From: an uncultured Clostridia bacterium
Lineage (GTDB): Bacteria; Bacillota; Clostridia; Lachnospirales; Lachnospiraceae
Assembly: GCA_945622055.1 (NCBI GenBank)
Contig: CALZBV010000130.1
Span: forward strand, 1-7,084
Reading direction: 5' to 3'
DNA length: 7,084 nt
This document shows, piece by piece, positions 1 to 5,785 of this stretch; within the stretch, counting starts at the first letter, position 1; the number at the start of each line of letters is the position of its first letter. A program made the translations under genes and the position numbers. Under the pieces are notes generated by a model that had not been told where the DNA came from, did no database searches, and was given only the letters and a program-made list of their open reading frames with translations.

Positions 1-1
1 A

Positions 2-157
2 GGTTATGCGGTTTTTCGCCGGATTGTGCGTATTACGGATATAGACGGATATATTCTGGTAAAAGCCGGACTTGCCGGTGGTGTATCCCTGTATGATCAT
101 ATTGTTTTGGATACGGCAGCCGTAAGCAAGGATGTGATTTTGGTGGAAGGAGATTAA
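2..157 (+). CDS. C-terminal end of an HlyD-like efflux/secretion adaptor protein (5' partial)
   Basis: An open frame enters from the left edge and stops at TAA 155-157, giving 51 residues (GYAVFRRIVRITD... to ...VILVEGD). The two motifs YILVKAGLAGGVSLYDHIV and 'D-x-V-I-L-V-E-G-D-stop' resemble the C-terminal beta-rich end of HlyD/RND-type periplasmic adaptor-like proteins. In Lachnospiraceae such a protein is, from memory, commonly encoded directly before yggS and sepF. These proteins are anchored by an N-terminal membrane segment and are thought to link to export or envelope functions; that part is outside the window. Only 3 nt separate its stop from the yggS start, and the yggS ribosome binding site lies inside its last codons, so the two are almost certainly co-transcribed. 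The frame is well supported by the tight junction; the family call rests on a short fragment plus context. Confidence 0.6.
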   Translation, partial: GYAVFRRIVRITDIDGYILVKAGLAGGVSLYDHIVLDTAAVSKDVILVEGD

Positions 158-160
158 GCA

Positions 161-871
161 ATGCGGGAAAGTACGATAGGACAGGCAATTTCAGAGGTTA
201 AGGATAATATTCGCAGGGCCTGTGAACGTGCAGGAAGAAATGCAGATGAAGTTACACTGATTGCCGTCAGTAAGACTATGCCGGTCAGTGATTTACGGGA
301 GGCAATGGCGGCCGGAATGATTGAATTCGGTGAAAACCGTCCGCAGGAGCTGAGAGATAAGCAGGCAGAAATTACGGAACCGCTGCATTGGCATATGATT
401 GGTTCTCTTCAGACCAATAAGCTAAAGTATGTCGTTGGTAAGACGGTTCTGATTCACAGTGTGGACTCACTGCATCTGGCAGAGGCGATTGAAGAGGAAT
501 CTGTAAAACGCGGTGTTGTTTCAGAGATTTTGCTGGAGGTAAACATCGCCGGAGAGGTTTCTAAGGGAGGAATTGCACCGGCGGAATTAGAGGAGCTTGT
601 GCGTGCCGTGAGTGTGCTTCCGCATGTTCGTGTCCGTGGTTTGATGACGGTTGCACCATATACGGAAAATGCCGAGGAAAATCGCGAATATTTTAGAAAA
701 ATGAAGCAATTAATGGTTGACATCAATTCCAAAAACATTGATAATATAGATATGGATGAGCTGTCGATGGGAATGACCGGAGACTATGAGGTTGCCGTGG
801 AAGAGGGTGCAACTCTTGTACGGGTGGGAACCGGTATTTTTGGACATCGCGTCTATACGAAATCAAACTAA
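161..871 (+). CDS. yggS: YggS/PLPBP family pyridoxal-phosphate homeostasis protein
   Basis: A 236-residue protein of the usual family length, with the alanine-racemase-like TIM-barrel fold that binds pyridoxal 5'-phosphate but has no known enzymatic activity. The family buffers and delivers PLP in the cytoplasm and affects amino-acid and keto-acid balance. Motifs in order: VTLIAVSKTMP with the PLP lysine K38; FGENRPQE at 56-63; HWHMIGSLQTNK at 76-87; HSVDS near 98-102; EVNIAGEVSKGG near 126-137; and the phosphate-binding end SMGMTGDYEVAVEEGAT followed by VRVGTGIFG at 202-228. ATG 161 is preceded by GGAAGGAG at 145-152 with an 8-nt spacer. The gene sits directly before sepF, matching the B. 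subtilis ylmE-sepF order. Its stop codon TAA (869-871) overlaps the sepF ribosome binding site, suggesting coupled translation. Identity is very secure. Confidence 0.97.
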   Translation: MRESTIGQAISEVKDNIRRACERAGRNADEVTLIAVSKTMPVSDLREAMAAGMIEFGENRPQELRDKQAEITEPLHWHMIGSLQTNKLKYVVGKTVLIHSVDSLHLAEAIEEESVKRGVVSEILLEVNIAGEVSKGGIAPAELEELVRAVSVLPHVRVRGLMTVAPYTENAEENREYFRKMKQLMVDINSKNIDNIDMDELSMGMTGDYEVAVEEGATLVRVGTGIFGHRVYTKSN

Positions 872-885
872 AGGAGCGTTTTACA

Positions 886-1485
886 ATGGCAAAGTTTATG
901 GAAAAAATTCTGAATAAATTTAGTATCACGGACGAAGACGATTACGATGATTTTGATGATTACGACAATGAGCTTCCGGCAAAGAAGGATAAGAAGCCGG
1001 AACGTACCTTTCGTGCGGAGGAGCCTCCGGTGATGAGAAAGGATACTGTAAAGGGAGCTTCGATTACGACCACGACAAAGCCTATTGTAAAGCAGCCGAC
1101 CCGCACGGAAGATAATTTTGACGATTTCAGGGAACGTCCGAAGGCAGTAGAACGTCCGGTCACCCAGAATCGTGTAGTACCGCTTCGTTCTGCACGTATC
1201 ATGGAAGTAAGTGTAATGAAGCCGACCAGATTTGATGATTCCCAGGCAATCTGTGATATGCTTGTCGGTGAGAACGCAACAATTGTGAATCTTGAGGGAA
1301 TTGACCTTGCGCTTGCACAGCGTATTATGGATTTTGTTTCCGGTGCGGTATATTCCTTGAATGGGAAGATTCATCAGATTTCGAATCTGATTTTCATTAT
1401 TTCTCCTGAAAATGTTGAGATTTCCGGAGACTATCTTTCCTACATCGAGCAGAATAGCTTTGAGGTACCGACACTGAACCGGTAA
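886..1485 (+). CDS. sepF: Cell division protein SepF (FtsZ membrane anchor)
   Basis: A 199-residue protein. SepF polymerises into rings on the inner face of the membrane and tethers FtsZ filaments during septum formation. Residues 1-14 (MAKFMEKILNKFSI) form a plausible amphipathic membrane-targeting helix. A very acidic stretch follows at 16-28 (DEDDYDDFDDYDN), then a low-complexity, charged linker to about residue 103. The conserved SepF domain covers about 104-178: RIMEVSVMKPTRFDDSQ, IVNLEGIDLALAQRIMDF, VSGAVYSLNGKIHQIS and LIFIISP. It is longer than the roughly 150-residue B. subtilis protein, mainly in the linker. AAGGAG at 871-876 lies 9 nt before ATG 886. A second in-frame ATG at 898 would remove part of the helix, so the first is preferred. 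The neighbours ylmH and divIVA are also from the division cluster. Confidence 0.95.
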   Translation: MAKFMEKILNKFSITDEDDYDDFDDYDNELPAKKDKKPERTFRAEEPPVMRKDTVKGASITTTTKPIVKQPTRTEDNFDDFRERPKAVERPVTQNRVVPLRSARIMEVSVMKPTRFDDSQAICDMLVGENATIVNLEGIDLALAQRIMDFVSGAVYSLNGKIHQISNLIFIISPENVEISGDYLSYIEQNSFEVPTLNR

Positions 1486-1499
1486 AGGTAACTGAAGCT

Positions 1500-2243
1500 A
1501 TGGAAGAAGATTTATTAAAGAAACGTATTATGGAGCTTCGTAAGCGTGCGGATTTTTCCTGTTATCCTGTATTTACGGATTTTCTGACGCTTAGTGAGGT
1601 TCAATGTGCGAAGAACGTTTTGAATGGCTGTAAGTTTCAGTTTTTTGGTGGAATTGCTGATTGCGAACGGGTTATGCTGGGGATTGCCTCGGAAGAAGCT
1701 GCATTATCCGAGCAGGATTTTCCGATTACCTGCCTTCGGATTTCACCGAAAAACCGCAGATTCGCAGAGAAGTTATCCCATCGGGATATTTTGGGAAGTG
1801 TTCTGGGACTTGGCTTGGAACGCTCTGTGATTGGTGATATTTTTCTGAAGGATACCGATGCTTATTTGTTCTGCTGCGAAAGAATGGAATCCTTTTTATC
1901 AGAGCAGCTGACACAGGTGCGTCATACGCAGGTATCCTGTGAACGGTTTTCGCTTTCAGAGATTGCCATTGAGCGGGAGTTTAAGGAGTTTACCAGGTCG
2001 GTTGCAGCAGTTCGAATGGATGCGATTGCAGCAGCAGCGTTTCATGTTTCAAGAAGTACTGCTGCCGCAGATATTCCGTCCGGGAAGCTGTTTTTGAACG
2101 GAAAAGAAATTTTATCTCCGTCTACGATTGTAAAGGAAGGGGATGTGATTTCTTACCGGGGACTTGGAAAGGTTAAGTTGAAAACGATTGGAGCACTTAC
2201 GAAAAAAGGCAGAATTTCCGTAACATTTTTGCAGTATCAATAA
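1500..2243 (+). CDS. ylmH: YlmH family S4-domain RNA-binding protein
   Basis: A 247-residue cytoplasmic protein matching the YlmH family: an N-terminal region, a central module with LSHRDILGSVLGLGLERSV and IGDIFL (92-116), and a C-terminal S4 RNA-binding domain at about 170-231 (VRMDAIAAAAFHVSRS, KLFLNGKEI, VKEGDVISYRGLG). S4 domains bind structured RNA. Published work on Bacillus YlmH links the family to ribosomes carrying stalled peptidyl-tRNA, though its place in the division cluster has suggested a link to septation. The start ATG 1500 follows sepF by 14 nt. The only candidate ribosome binding site is the weak AAAGGT at 1484-1489, overlapping the sepF stop, so translation probably depends on sepF translation. 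Residues 175-180 contain a short alanine run within the S4 domain. The family call is secure; the exact cellular role is less so. Confidence 0.93.
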   Translation: MEEDLLKKRIMELRKRADFSCYPVFTDFLTLSEVQCAKNVLNGCKFQFFGGIADCERVMLGIASEEAALSEQDFPITCLRISPKNRRFAEKLSHRDILGSVLGLGLERSVIGDIFLKDTDAYLFCCERMESFLSEQLTQVRHTQVSCERFSLSEIAIEREFKEFTRSVAAVRMDAIAAAAFHVSRSTAAADIPSGKLFLNGKEILSPSTIVKEGDVISYRGLGKVKLKTIGALTKKGRISVTFLQYQ

Positions 2244-2279
2244 AGCAACGTTTGAATAAAGGTAAGGAGAGAATACAAA

Positions 2280-2876
2280 ATGATAACACCGATTGAAATT
2301 CAAAATAAGGTATTCAAGTCCGGAGGTCTTGGTTACGACAAAAAGGATGTTGACAATTTCATGAATGAAATTCTGGATAACTACGAGGAGCTCTACCGTG
2401 ACCGCATGGAAATGCGTGACAGAATCAGTGTTTTGAATGAGGGTATCCAGTATTATAAATCAATTGAAAAAACGCTTCAGAAGGCACTGGTGCTTGCGGA
2501 AAAGACTGCTGAGGAGACAAAGGCAAATGCAAGAAAGAATGCTCAGGTAATTGAGCAGGAGGCTGTTTCCAAGGCTACGATTATTCTGGATGATGCAAAA
2601 CGTGAACTGGAGGCTGTTCGTAAACAGACGGTTGAGCTGGTACGCCAGTATGATATGTACAAGGCAAGATTTAAGAGTCTTATGGCTTCTCAGAACGAGC
2701 TGCTTGACAGTCAGAGCTTTTCCATTAAGCTGGAAGATTTATCCATGTTTGATGCAGTATCGGATACGGTTGAGGTTCCGGTTCGTGTTTATGAAGAACA
2801 GAACACAAAGTCTGAGCTTGTAAATCCGTTAGAGGATTCGGAGGATGACATTCAGATTTTGAATCTGGACGAGTAG
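2280..2876 (+). CDS. divIVA: DivIVA/GpsB family coiled-coil protein
   Basis: A 198-residue protein that recognises negatively curved membrane at division septa and poles and recruits partners. Residues 1-36 form the membrane-binding head (MITPIEIQNKVFKSGGLGYD, KKDVDNFMNEI). A long coiled coil follows from about 37 to 145, with a break near residues 56-62 (IQYYKSI) where the family linker lies. The tail ends in an acidic stretch (LEDSEDDIQILNLDE, 184-198). Aligned by eye with B. subtilis DivIVA, the membrane-inserting pair F17-R18 corresponds to G16-L17 here. AAGGAG at 2264-2269 lies 10 nt before ATG 2280. It directly follows ylmH with a 36-nt gap that holds nothing but this site. The length and N-terminal position fit DivIVA rather than the shorter GpsB. 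The family call is secure. Confidence 0.93.
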   Translation: MITPIEIQNKVFKSGGLGYDKKDVDNFMNEILDNYEELYRDRMEMRDRISVLNEGIQYYKSIEKTLQKALVLAEKTAEETKANARKNAQVIEQEAVSKATIILDDAKRELEAVRKQTVELVRQYDMYKARFKSLMASQNELLDSQSFSIKLEDLSMFDAVSDTVEVPVRVYEEQNTKSELVNPLEDSEDDIQILNLDE

Positions 2877-2883
2877 AAATTTA

Positions 2884-2911
2884 GTCAGAAAGTTATTCGC
2901 TGCTTTCTGAC
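2884..2911 (+). promoter_or_regulatory. Perfect 9-bp inverted repeat (RNA hairpin) between divIVA and lspA
   Basis: GTCAGAAAG at 2884-2892 is the exact reverse complement of CTTTCTGAC at 2903-2911, separated by a 10-nt loop (TTATTCGCTG). It begins 7 nt after the divIVA stop and ends 2 nt before the lspA AAAGGAG. No T-run follows, since the next bases are GTAAAGGAG, so it is not a standard intrinsic terminator. Possible roles, all inferred, are mRNA processing or stabilisation between two genes of one transcript, control of access to the lspA ribosome binding site, or a DNA-binding site. The repeat itself is seen directly; its function is unknown. Confidence 0.55.
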
Positions 2912-2925
2912 GTAAAGGAGTAGTG

Positions 2926-3423
2926 ATGGATAAGAAACGATTTGTCCGGGACTGTATTTTTCATCTTGCACTTGTTATCATGATTGTACTTGTTGATCAG
3001 CTGACAAAGGCATGGGCAAGAGAATGTCTGAGTGTACGTCCTGTGATTCTCTGGAAGAATGTTTTTTCTTTACAGCTTGTATTTAATACCGGCGGTCCGT
3101 GGGGGCTGTTAGGGAAGTATACGATATTGTTAACGGTGTTTTCTGTTCTGATTTTTTGCTTTTTAGTAGGAATATACCTTAGAATGCCGAGAACGAAGAG
3201 AATGGTTCCGCTTCGAATCTGTGCCATACTGATTGTGGCAGGAGCTGTCGGAAACTTCATTGACCGAATCATATTTCATAAGGTTACGGATTTGTTTTCT
3301 TTTGATCTGATTCATTTTCCGGTATTTAATGTTGCAGATATTGCAATTACCTGTGGCTGTATTCTTGCCTTTGCATTGACGCTTTTTTATTACAAGGATG
3401 AGGATTTTCAATGGAAAAAATAA
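2926..3423 (+). CDS. lspA: Lipoprotein signal peptidase (signal peptidase II)
   Basis: A 165-residue polytopic membrane aspartic protease that removes signal peptides from diacylglyceryl-modified prolipoproteins. Four hydrophobic segments are visible at about 10-26, 65-85, 93-115 and 136-156. The DQLTK motif is at 24-28. The catalytic aspartates are D113 in VGNFIDRI and D138 in FNVADIAI, with N110 of the same conserved box. The second conserved box reads FNTGGPWGLL (53-62), where the family usually has N-x-G-A-A-F/W, so alanine is replaced by Gly-Pro. ATG 2926 is chosen as start because AAAGGAG (2914-2920) lies 5 nt upstream; the in-frame GTG at 2923 would leave only 2 nt. The end overlaps rluD by 13 nt, a pairing common in Firmicutes. 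Identity is secure. Confidence 0.95.
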   Translation: MDKKRFVRDCIFHLALVIMIVLVDQLTKAWARECLSVRPVILWKNVFSLQLVFNTGGPWGLLGKYTILLTVFSVLIFCFLVGIYLRMPRTKRMVPLRICAILIVAGAVGNFIDRIIFHKVTDLFSFDLIHFPVFNVADIAITCGCILAFALTLFYYKDEDFQWKK

Positions 3424-4343
3424 GTTTTTGTGTGTCTGAGGAACAGGAAGGATTAAGACTGGATAAATGTATTGCGGTGCTATGTCCTGAGCTTTCCCGT
3501 TCTTATGTCCAGAAGCTGATTGATGCAGGGAAGGTTTTGCTGAATGATGCACCTGCAAAGAGTAAGGAACCGGTAAAGGAAGAGGATGAAATACTTGTTT
3601 TGCTTCCTGAGCCACAAGGGCTTGCAGTAGAGCCGGAGGAGCTTCCTCTTGATATTGTTTACGAGGATGAGGACATAATAGTGATAAATAAGCCAAAAGG
3701 GATGGTGGTGCATCCTGCAGCAGGGCATTACACGGGAACACTCGTGAATGGTCTGCTTTATCATTGTGGGGATTCTTTGTCCGGAATCAATGGGATTCTG
3801 CGCCCGGGCATTGTGCATCGAATCGATATGGATACAACGGGGATTCTGGTTGTATGTAAAAATGATGCAGCACATCGGAGCCTTGCGGAGCAATTCAAGG
3901 TACATTCAATTACCAGAAGGTACAATGCACTGGTCTATGGTACATTTTCGGAGCCTTGCGGTCGTATTGAGTCCTATATCTGCCGTCATCCGAATGACCG
4001 CCTGAAAATGACGGCAAGCACTTCCAGAGGGAAATATGCGGCAACAAATTATCGTGTTCTGGAAACGATTGGGAATAAATATTCCCATGTAATCTGTGAA
4101 CTGGAAACCGGCCGGACACATCAGATCAGAGTTCATATGTCCTTTAAGGGACACCCATTGCTCGGAGATACCGTGTATGGACAGAAAAAAGATCCTTTTC
4201 ACCTGGAGGGGCAGGCACTTCATGCAGGGGTTCTTGGCTTCATTCATCCCAGAACGGGAAAATATGTTGAATTTTCTTCTGAGCCACCGGCATATTTTGA
4301 GGAGTTGCTGAGTAAACTCAGGCGTCAGGAGGGAAGCCTGTGA
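3411..4343 (+). CDS. rluD: RluD/RluA-family 23S rRNA pseudouridine synthase
   Basis: A 310-residue cytoplasmic RNA-modifying enzyme converting specific uridines in large-subunit rRNA to pseudouridine. An N-terminal S4 RNA-binding domain spans about 13-65 (LRLDKCIAVLCPELSRSYVQ, KLIDAGKVLLND). The catalytic domain starts near 80 with DIVYEDEDIIVINKPKGMVV. It contains GIVHRIDMDTTGILVV, in which D139 is the catalytic aspartate of the HR(L/I)DxxT(S/T)G motif, and LETGRTHQIRVHM with GHPLLGD near 231-253. The S4 domain and length fit the RluD type (E. coli 23S positions 1911/1915/1917) better than RluA or RluC, but the target sites in this organism are inferred. Its ATG lies inside lspA in a different frame, preceded by AAGGATGAGG at 3394-3403, so translation is probably coupled. 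Identity as RluA-superfamily is very secure. Confidence 0.95.
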   Translation: MEKISFCVSEEQEGLRLDKCIAVLCPELSRSYVQKLIDAGKVLLNDAPAKSKEPVKEEDEILVLLPEPQGLAVEPEELPLDIVYEDEDIIVINKPKGMVVHPAAGHYTGTLVNGLLYHCGDSLSGINGILRPGIVHRIDMDTTGILVVCKNDAAHRSLAEQFKVHSITRRYNALVYGTFSEPCGRIESYICRHPNDRLKMTASTSRGKYAATNYRVLETIGNKYSHVICELETGRTHQIRVHMSFKGHPLLGDTVYGQKKDPFHLEGQALHAGVLGFIHPRTGKYVEFSSEPPAYFEELLSKLRRQEGSL

Positions 4344-4370
4344 TTTCGTATGAAGTAAGGAGTAGCTTTG

Positions 4371-5597
4371 ATGAATCGTAATTGTATGATGGATTTGGTG
4401 GAATGGAAGGAAAATTGCTGTCAGAATCCGCTTTTGCTTTGCGGAACCAAGGGAACGGGAAAAACGTATCTTGCGATTGATTTTGCAAAGAACAACTATT
4501 CTCAATATTTGTACTTGAATTTTGAACTGAATCAAGTCGCAAGAGAGAAGTTTAGTAATGAAATTCTTGGAGGAAAAAACATCAGCGAGATTGTAGCCGA
4601 TTTCTTCCAGGTTGAGCCTTCCTATCTTTCCGGGGTTTTGATTGTTTTTGACGAAATAACCTTTTGTCCACCGCTTTACAGGGCGTTGGAGCATTATCAT
4701 GAAGCCGCTGTTCTGGCAATCTGCAGTCAGTTTCCGGGAAAAGAAGCATACGATTGCTTTCAGGTAGTGTGTTTGTATCCGCTTGGATTCGATGAGTTTT
4801 TGTCTGCGGTTGGAAATGAATGGTACAAAGATATTATCAAAGGACACTTTGCAACAGAGCAGCCGATTCCGGATATTGTCCATCAGGAGCTTTTGGCTCT
4901 GTTTGAAGAATATCTTGTCGTTGGTGGTATGCCGGCTTCCATTAATGAATATCTGTATTCAAATTCTACTGACAATGTTGCCGAGGTTTTGCTTGGTGTA
5001 ATGACACGAATCCGGCACTCGCTGGAAGCTACACTGGAACCATCGGATGCATCAAAGGCGATTCAGGTGTTGGATGTGCTTCCAAAACAGCTTGCAAGAG
5101 AAAACAAAAAATTCCGGTTTAACACTATCCGTAAGGGCGTCACATACGCGCTATATCAGGACAGTATTTGTGCGTTAGAGGAAAGTGGAGTGGTGCTGAA
5201 GCTAGAGCAGGAGAATAAGGAAAATCATTTTAAGCTGTATTTGCCGGATGTTGGAATGCTTTCTGCTACCTTTGGGGGACAAATGAATGAAACTATACGA
5301 AAAGCCCTGATAGAGAATTATGTGATGCAAACCTTACATCAGTCAAAAGAGTATTCACTTTCGTTTTGGGAGTCGGAAGCTCAGGCAAAAGTGGAATTCG
5401 TACTTTGTAGAAAAGGTATTAAGACACCGGTAGAACTTAGAACTTCCAGTAATTCAAAAGGGAAGAGTATCGGGGCATATTACGCCAATCATTCAAACAA
5501 TAATGGGGAAAGGTTTCTTCGAGTCGGTGACGAAAATTTCTATTCTACAGATGTATTAAAGCATATTCCGATTTATGCATTGTTTTGTATGATATAA
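4371..5597 (+). CDS. AAA_14/DUF4143-family P-loop ATPase with degenerate nuclease-like C-terminus
   Basis: A 408-residue protein with the layout of the widespread AAA_14 plus DUF4143 proteins, whose function is not established. A short N-terminal helix (MMDLVEWKE) precedes Walker A GTKGTGKT at 25-32. Walker B is VLIVFDEI at 89-96 (D94, E95). LYPLGFDEFL at 135-144 and VVGGMPASINEY at 183-194 are hallmarks of the family. FKLYLPDVGMLSA at 287-299 matches the DUF4143 'LxDxGL' motif. The C-terminal PD-(D/E)XK-like core is altered: VEF (E342) where an aspartate is usual, and VELR (E355, R357) where E-x-K is usual. ATG 4371 has AAGGAG (4357-4362) 8 nt upstream; the TTG at 4368 is less likely. It follows rluD by 27 nt with no terminator, so it can be read from the upstream operon, but it is not a usual member of that cluster. 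Substrate and role are unknown. Confidence 0.88.
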   Translation: MNRNCMMDLVEWKENCCQNPLLLCGTKGTGKTYLAIDFAKNNYSQYLYLNFELNQVAREKFSNEILGGKNISEIVADFFQVEPSYLSGVLIVFDEITFCPPLYRALEHYHEAAVLAICSQFPGKEAYDCFQVVCLYPLGFDEFLSAVGNEWYKDIIKGHFATEQPIPDIVHQELLALFEEYLVVGGMPASINEYLYSNSTDNVAEVLLGVMTRIRHSLEATLEPSDASKAIQVLDVLPKQLARENKKFRFNTIRKGVTYALYQDSICALEESGVVLKLEQENKENHFKLYLPDVGMLSATFGGQMNETIRKALIENYVMQTLHQSKEYSLSFWESEAQAKVEFVLCRKGIKTPVELRTSSNSKGKSIGAYYANHSNNNGERFLRVGDENFYSTDVLKHIPIYALFCMI

Positions 5598-5615
5598 CTT
5601 TCGGACTGCAAATAC

Positions 5616-5644
5616 TTGATTTTTGCGTTCTAATATGGTAGAAT
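5616..5644 (+). promoter_or_regulatory. Sigma-A type promoter with extended -10, upstream of the BlaI-like gene
   Basis: The -35 element TTGATT (5616-5621) is separated by 17 nt from the -10 element TAGAAT (5639-5644). A TG dinucleotide at 5636-5637 one base before the -10 makes it an extended -10. This is close to consensus for the housekeeping sigma factor, and it is the best promoter match I see on either strand of this gap. The predicted transcription start is about 5650-5652, giving a leader of roughly 140 nt before the repressor gene at 5792. It starts 18 nt after the ATPase stop, so the repressor gene probably forms its own transcription unit. Confidence 0.7.
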
Positions 5645-5649
5645 TATCC

Positions 5650-5691
5650 TGTGTTCGAAAAAGATATTCATCGGTCTTTTCAGGGAACACA
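5650..5691 (+). other. Leader hairpin 1 at the predicted transcript 5' end
   Basis: TGTGTTC at 5650-5656 pairs perfectly with GAACACA at 5685-5691. Inside, GAAAA (5657-5661) pairs with TTTTC (5677-5681), and after a one-base bulge GA (5663-5664) pairs with TC (5675-5676). This leaves AGG (5682-5684) unpaired on one side and a 10-nt apical loop (5665-5674). The foot coincides with the predicted transcription start of the upstream promoter, which would place the helix at the very 5' end of the mRNA. No T-run follows (next bases CAGTAACAAAG), so it is not a terminator for the ATPase gene. A stabilising 5' stem, part of a regulatory leader, or an operator dyad are all possible. Confidence 0.5.
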
Positions 5692-5703
5692 CAGTAACAA
5701 AGT

Positions 5704-5738
5704 GAAGCATGTTTAAAAATGGGGTTTGAATTTGCTTC
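5704..5738 (+). other. Leader hairpin 2
   Basis: GAAGCA (5704-5709) pairs perfectly with TGCTTC (5733-5738). Across a 2x2 internal loop, TTTAAA (5712-5717) pairs with TTTGAA (5725-5730), including one G-U pair when read as RNA. The apical loop is AATGGGG (5718-5724). It lies 12 nt downstream of hairpin 1 and about 50 nt before the start of the repressor gene. No T-run follows. Its 3' arm contains CTTC, which with the following T is complementary to the AGAAG in both Shine-Dalgarno-like copies further downstream. The A/T-rich inner helix is weak, so confidence is moderate to low. Confidence 0.35.
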
Positions 5739-5765
5739 TGAGGGTATTTTCCTGGCATTACAAAA

Positions 5766-5785
5766 GTAGAAGGATGTAGAAGGGT
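5766..5785 (+). repeat. 10-bp tandem direct repeat with duplicated Shine-Dalgarno-like sequence
   Basis: GTAGAAGGAT (5766-5775) is followed immediately by GTAGAAGGGT (5776-5785), one mismatch in ten, and then by GTAAAC running into the ATG at 5792. Each copy contains AGAAGG. The second (AGAAGGG, 5778-5784) ends 7 nt before the ATG, which is good Shine-Dalgarno spacing and fixes this start; the first is 10 nt further away. A 10-bp period is also close to one helical turn, so the repeat could be a protein-binding site. The repeat is seen directly; its role is inferred. Confidence 0.6.

Noticed and set aside
2229..2258. Promoter for divIVA inside the end of ylmH (TTGCAG ... TGAATA)
   Set aside because: The -10 match is poor and there is no other support; an operon read-through is simpler.
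2923..2925. GTG as the lspA start codon
   Set aside because: It would leave only 2 nt after AAAGGAG; the adjacent ATG at 2926 has a 5-nt spacer.
3163..3741. A 192-codon minus-strand open frame across lspA-rluD
   Set aside because: No domain recognised, low-complexity shadow composition, and both plus-strand genes here are certain.
4368..4370. TTG as the start of the ATPase gene
   Set aside because: The next codon is ATG 4371, with a better 8-nt spacing from AAGGAG (4357-4362).
3906..4883. A 325-codon open frame on the minus strand across the rluD-ATPase junction
   Set aside because: It lies opposite two plus-strand genes with clear family motifs, has no recognisable domain, and its protein is rich in Cys/His/Arg in the way typical of antisense shadow frames.
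5608..5626. GCAAA...TTTGC inverted repeat just after the ATPase stop as an intrinsic terminator
   Set aside because: Only 5 bp with a 9-nt loop, no T-run after it, and it overlaps the -35 element of a better supported promoter.
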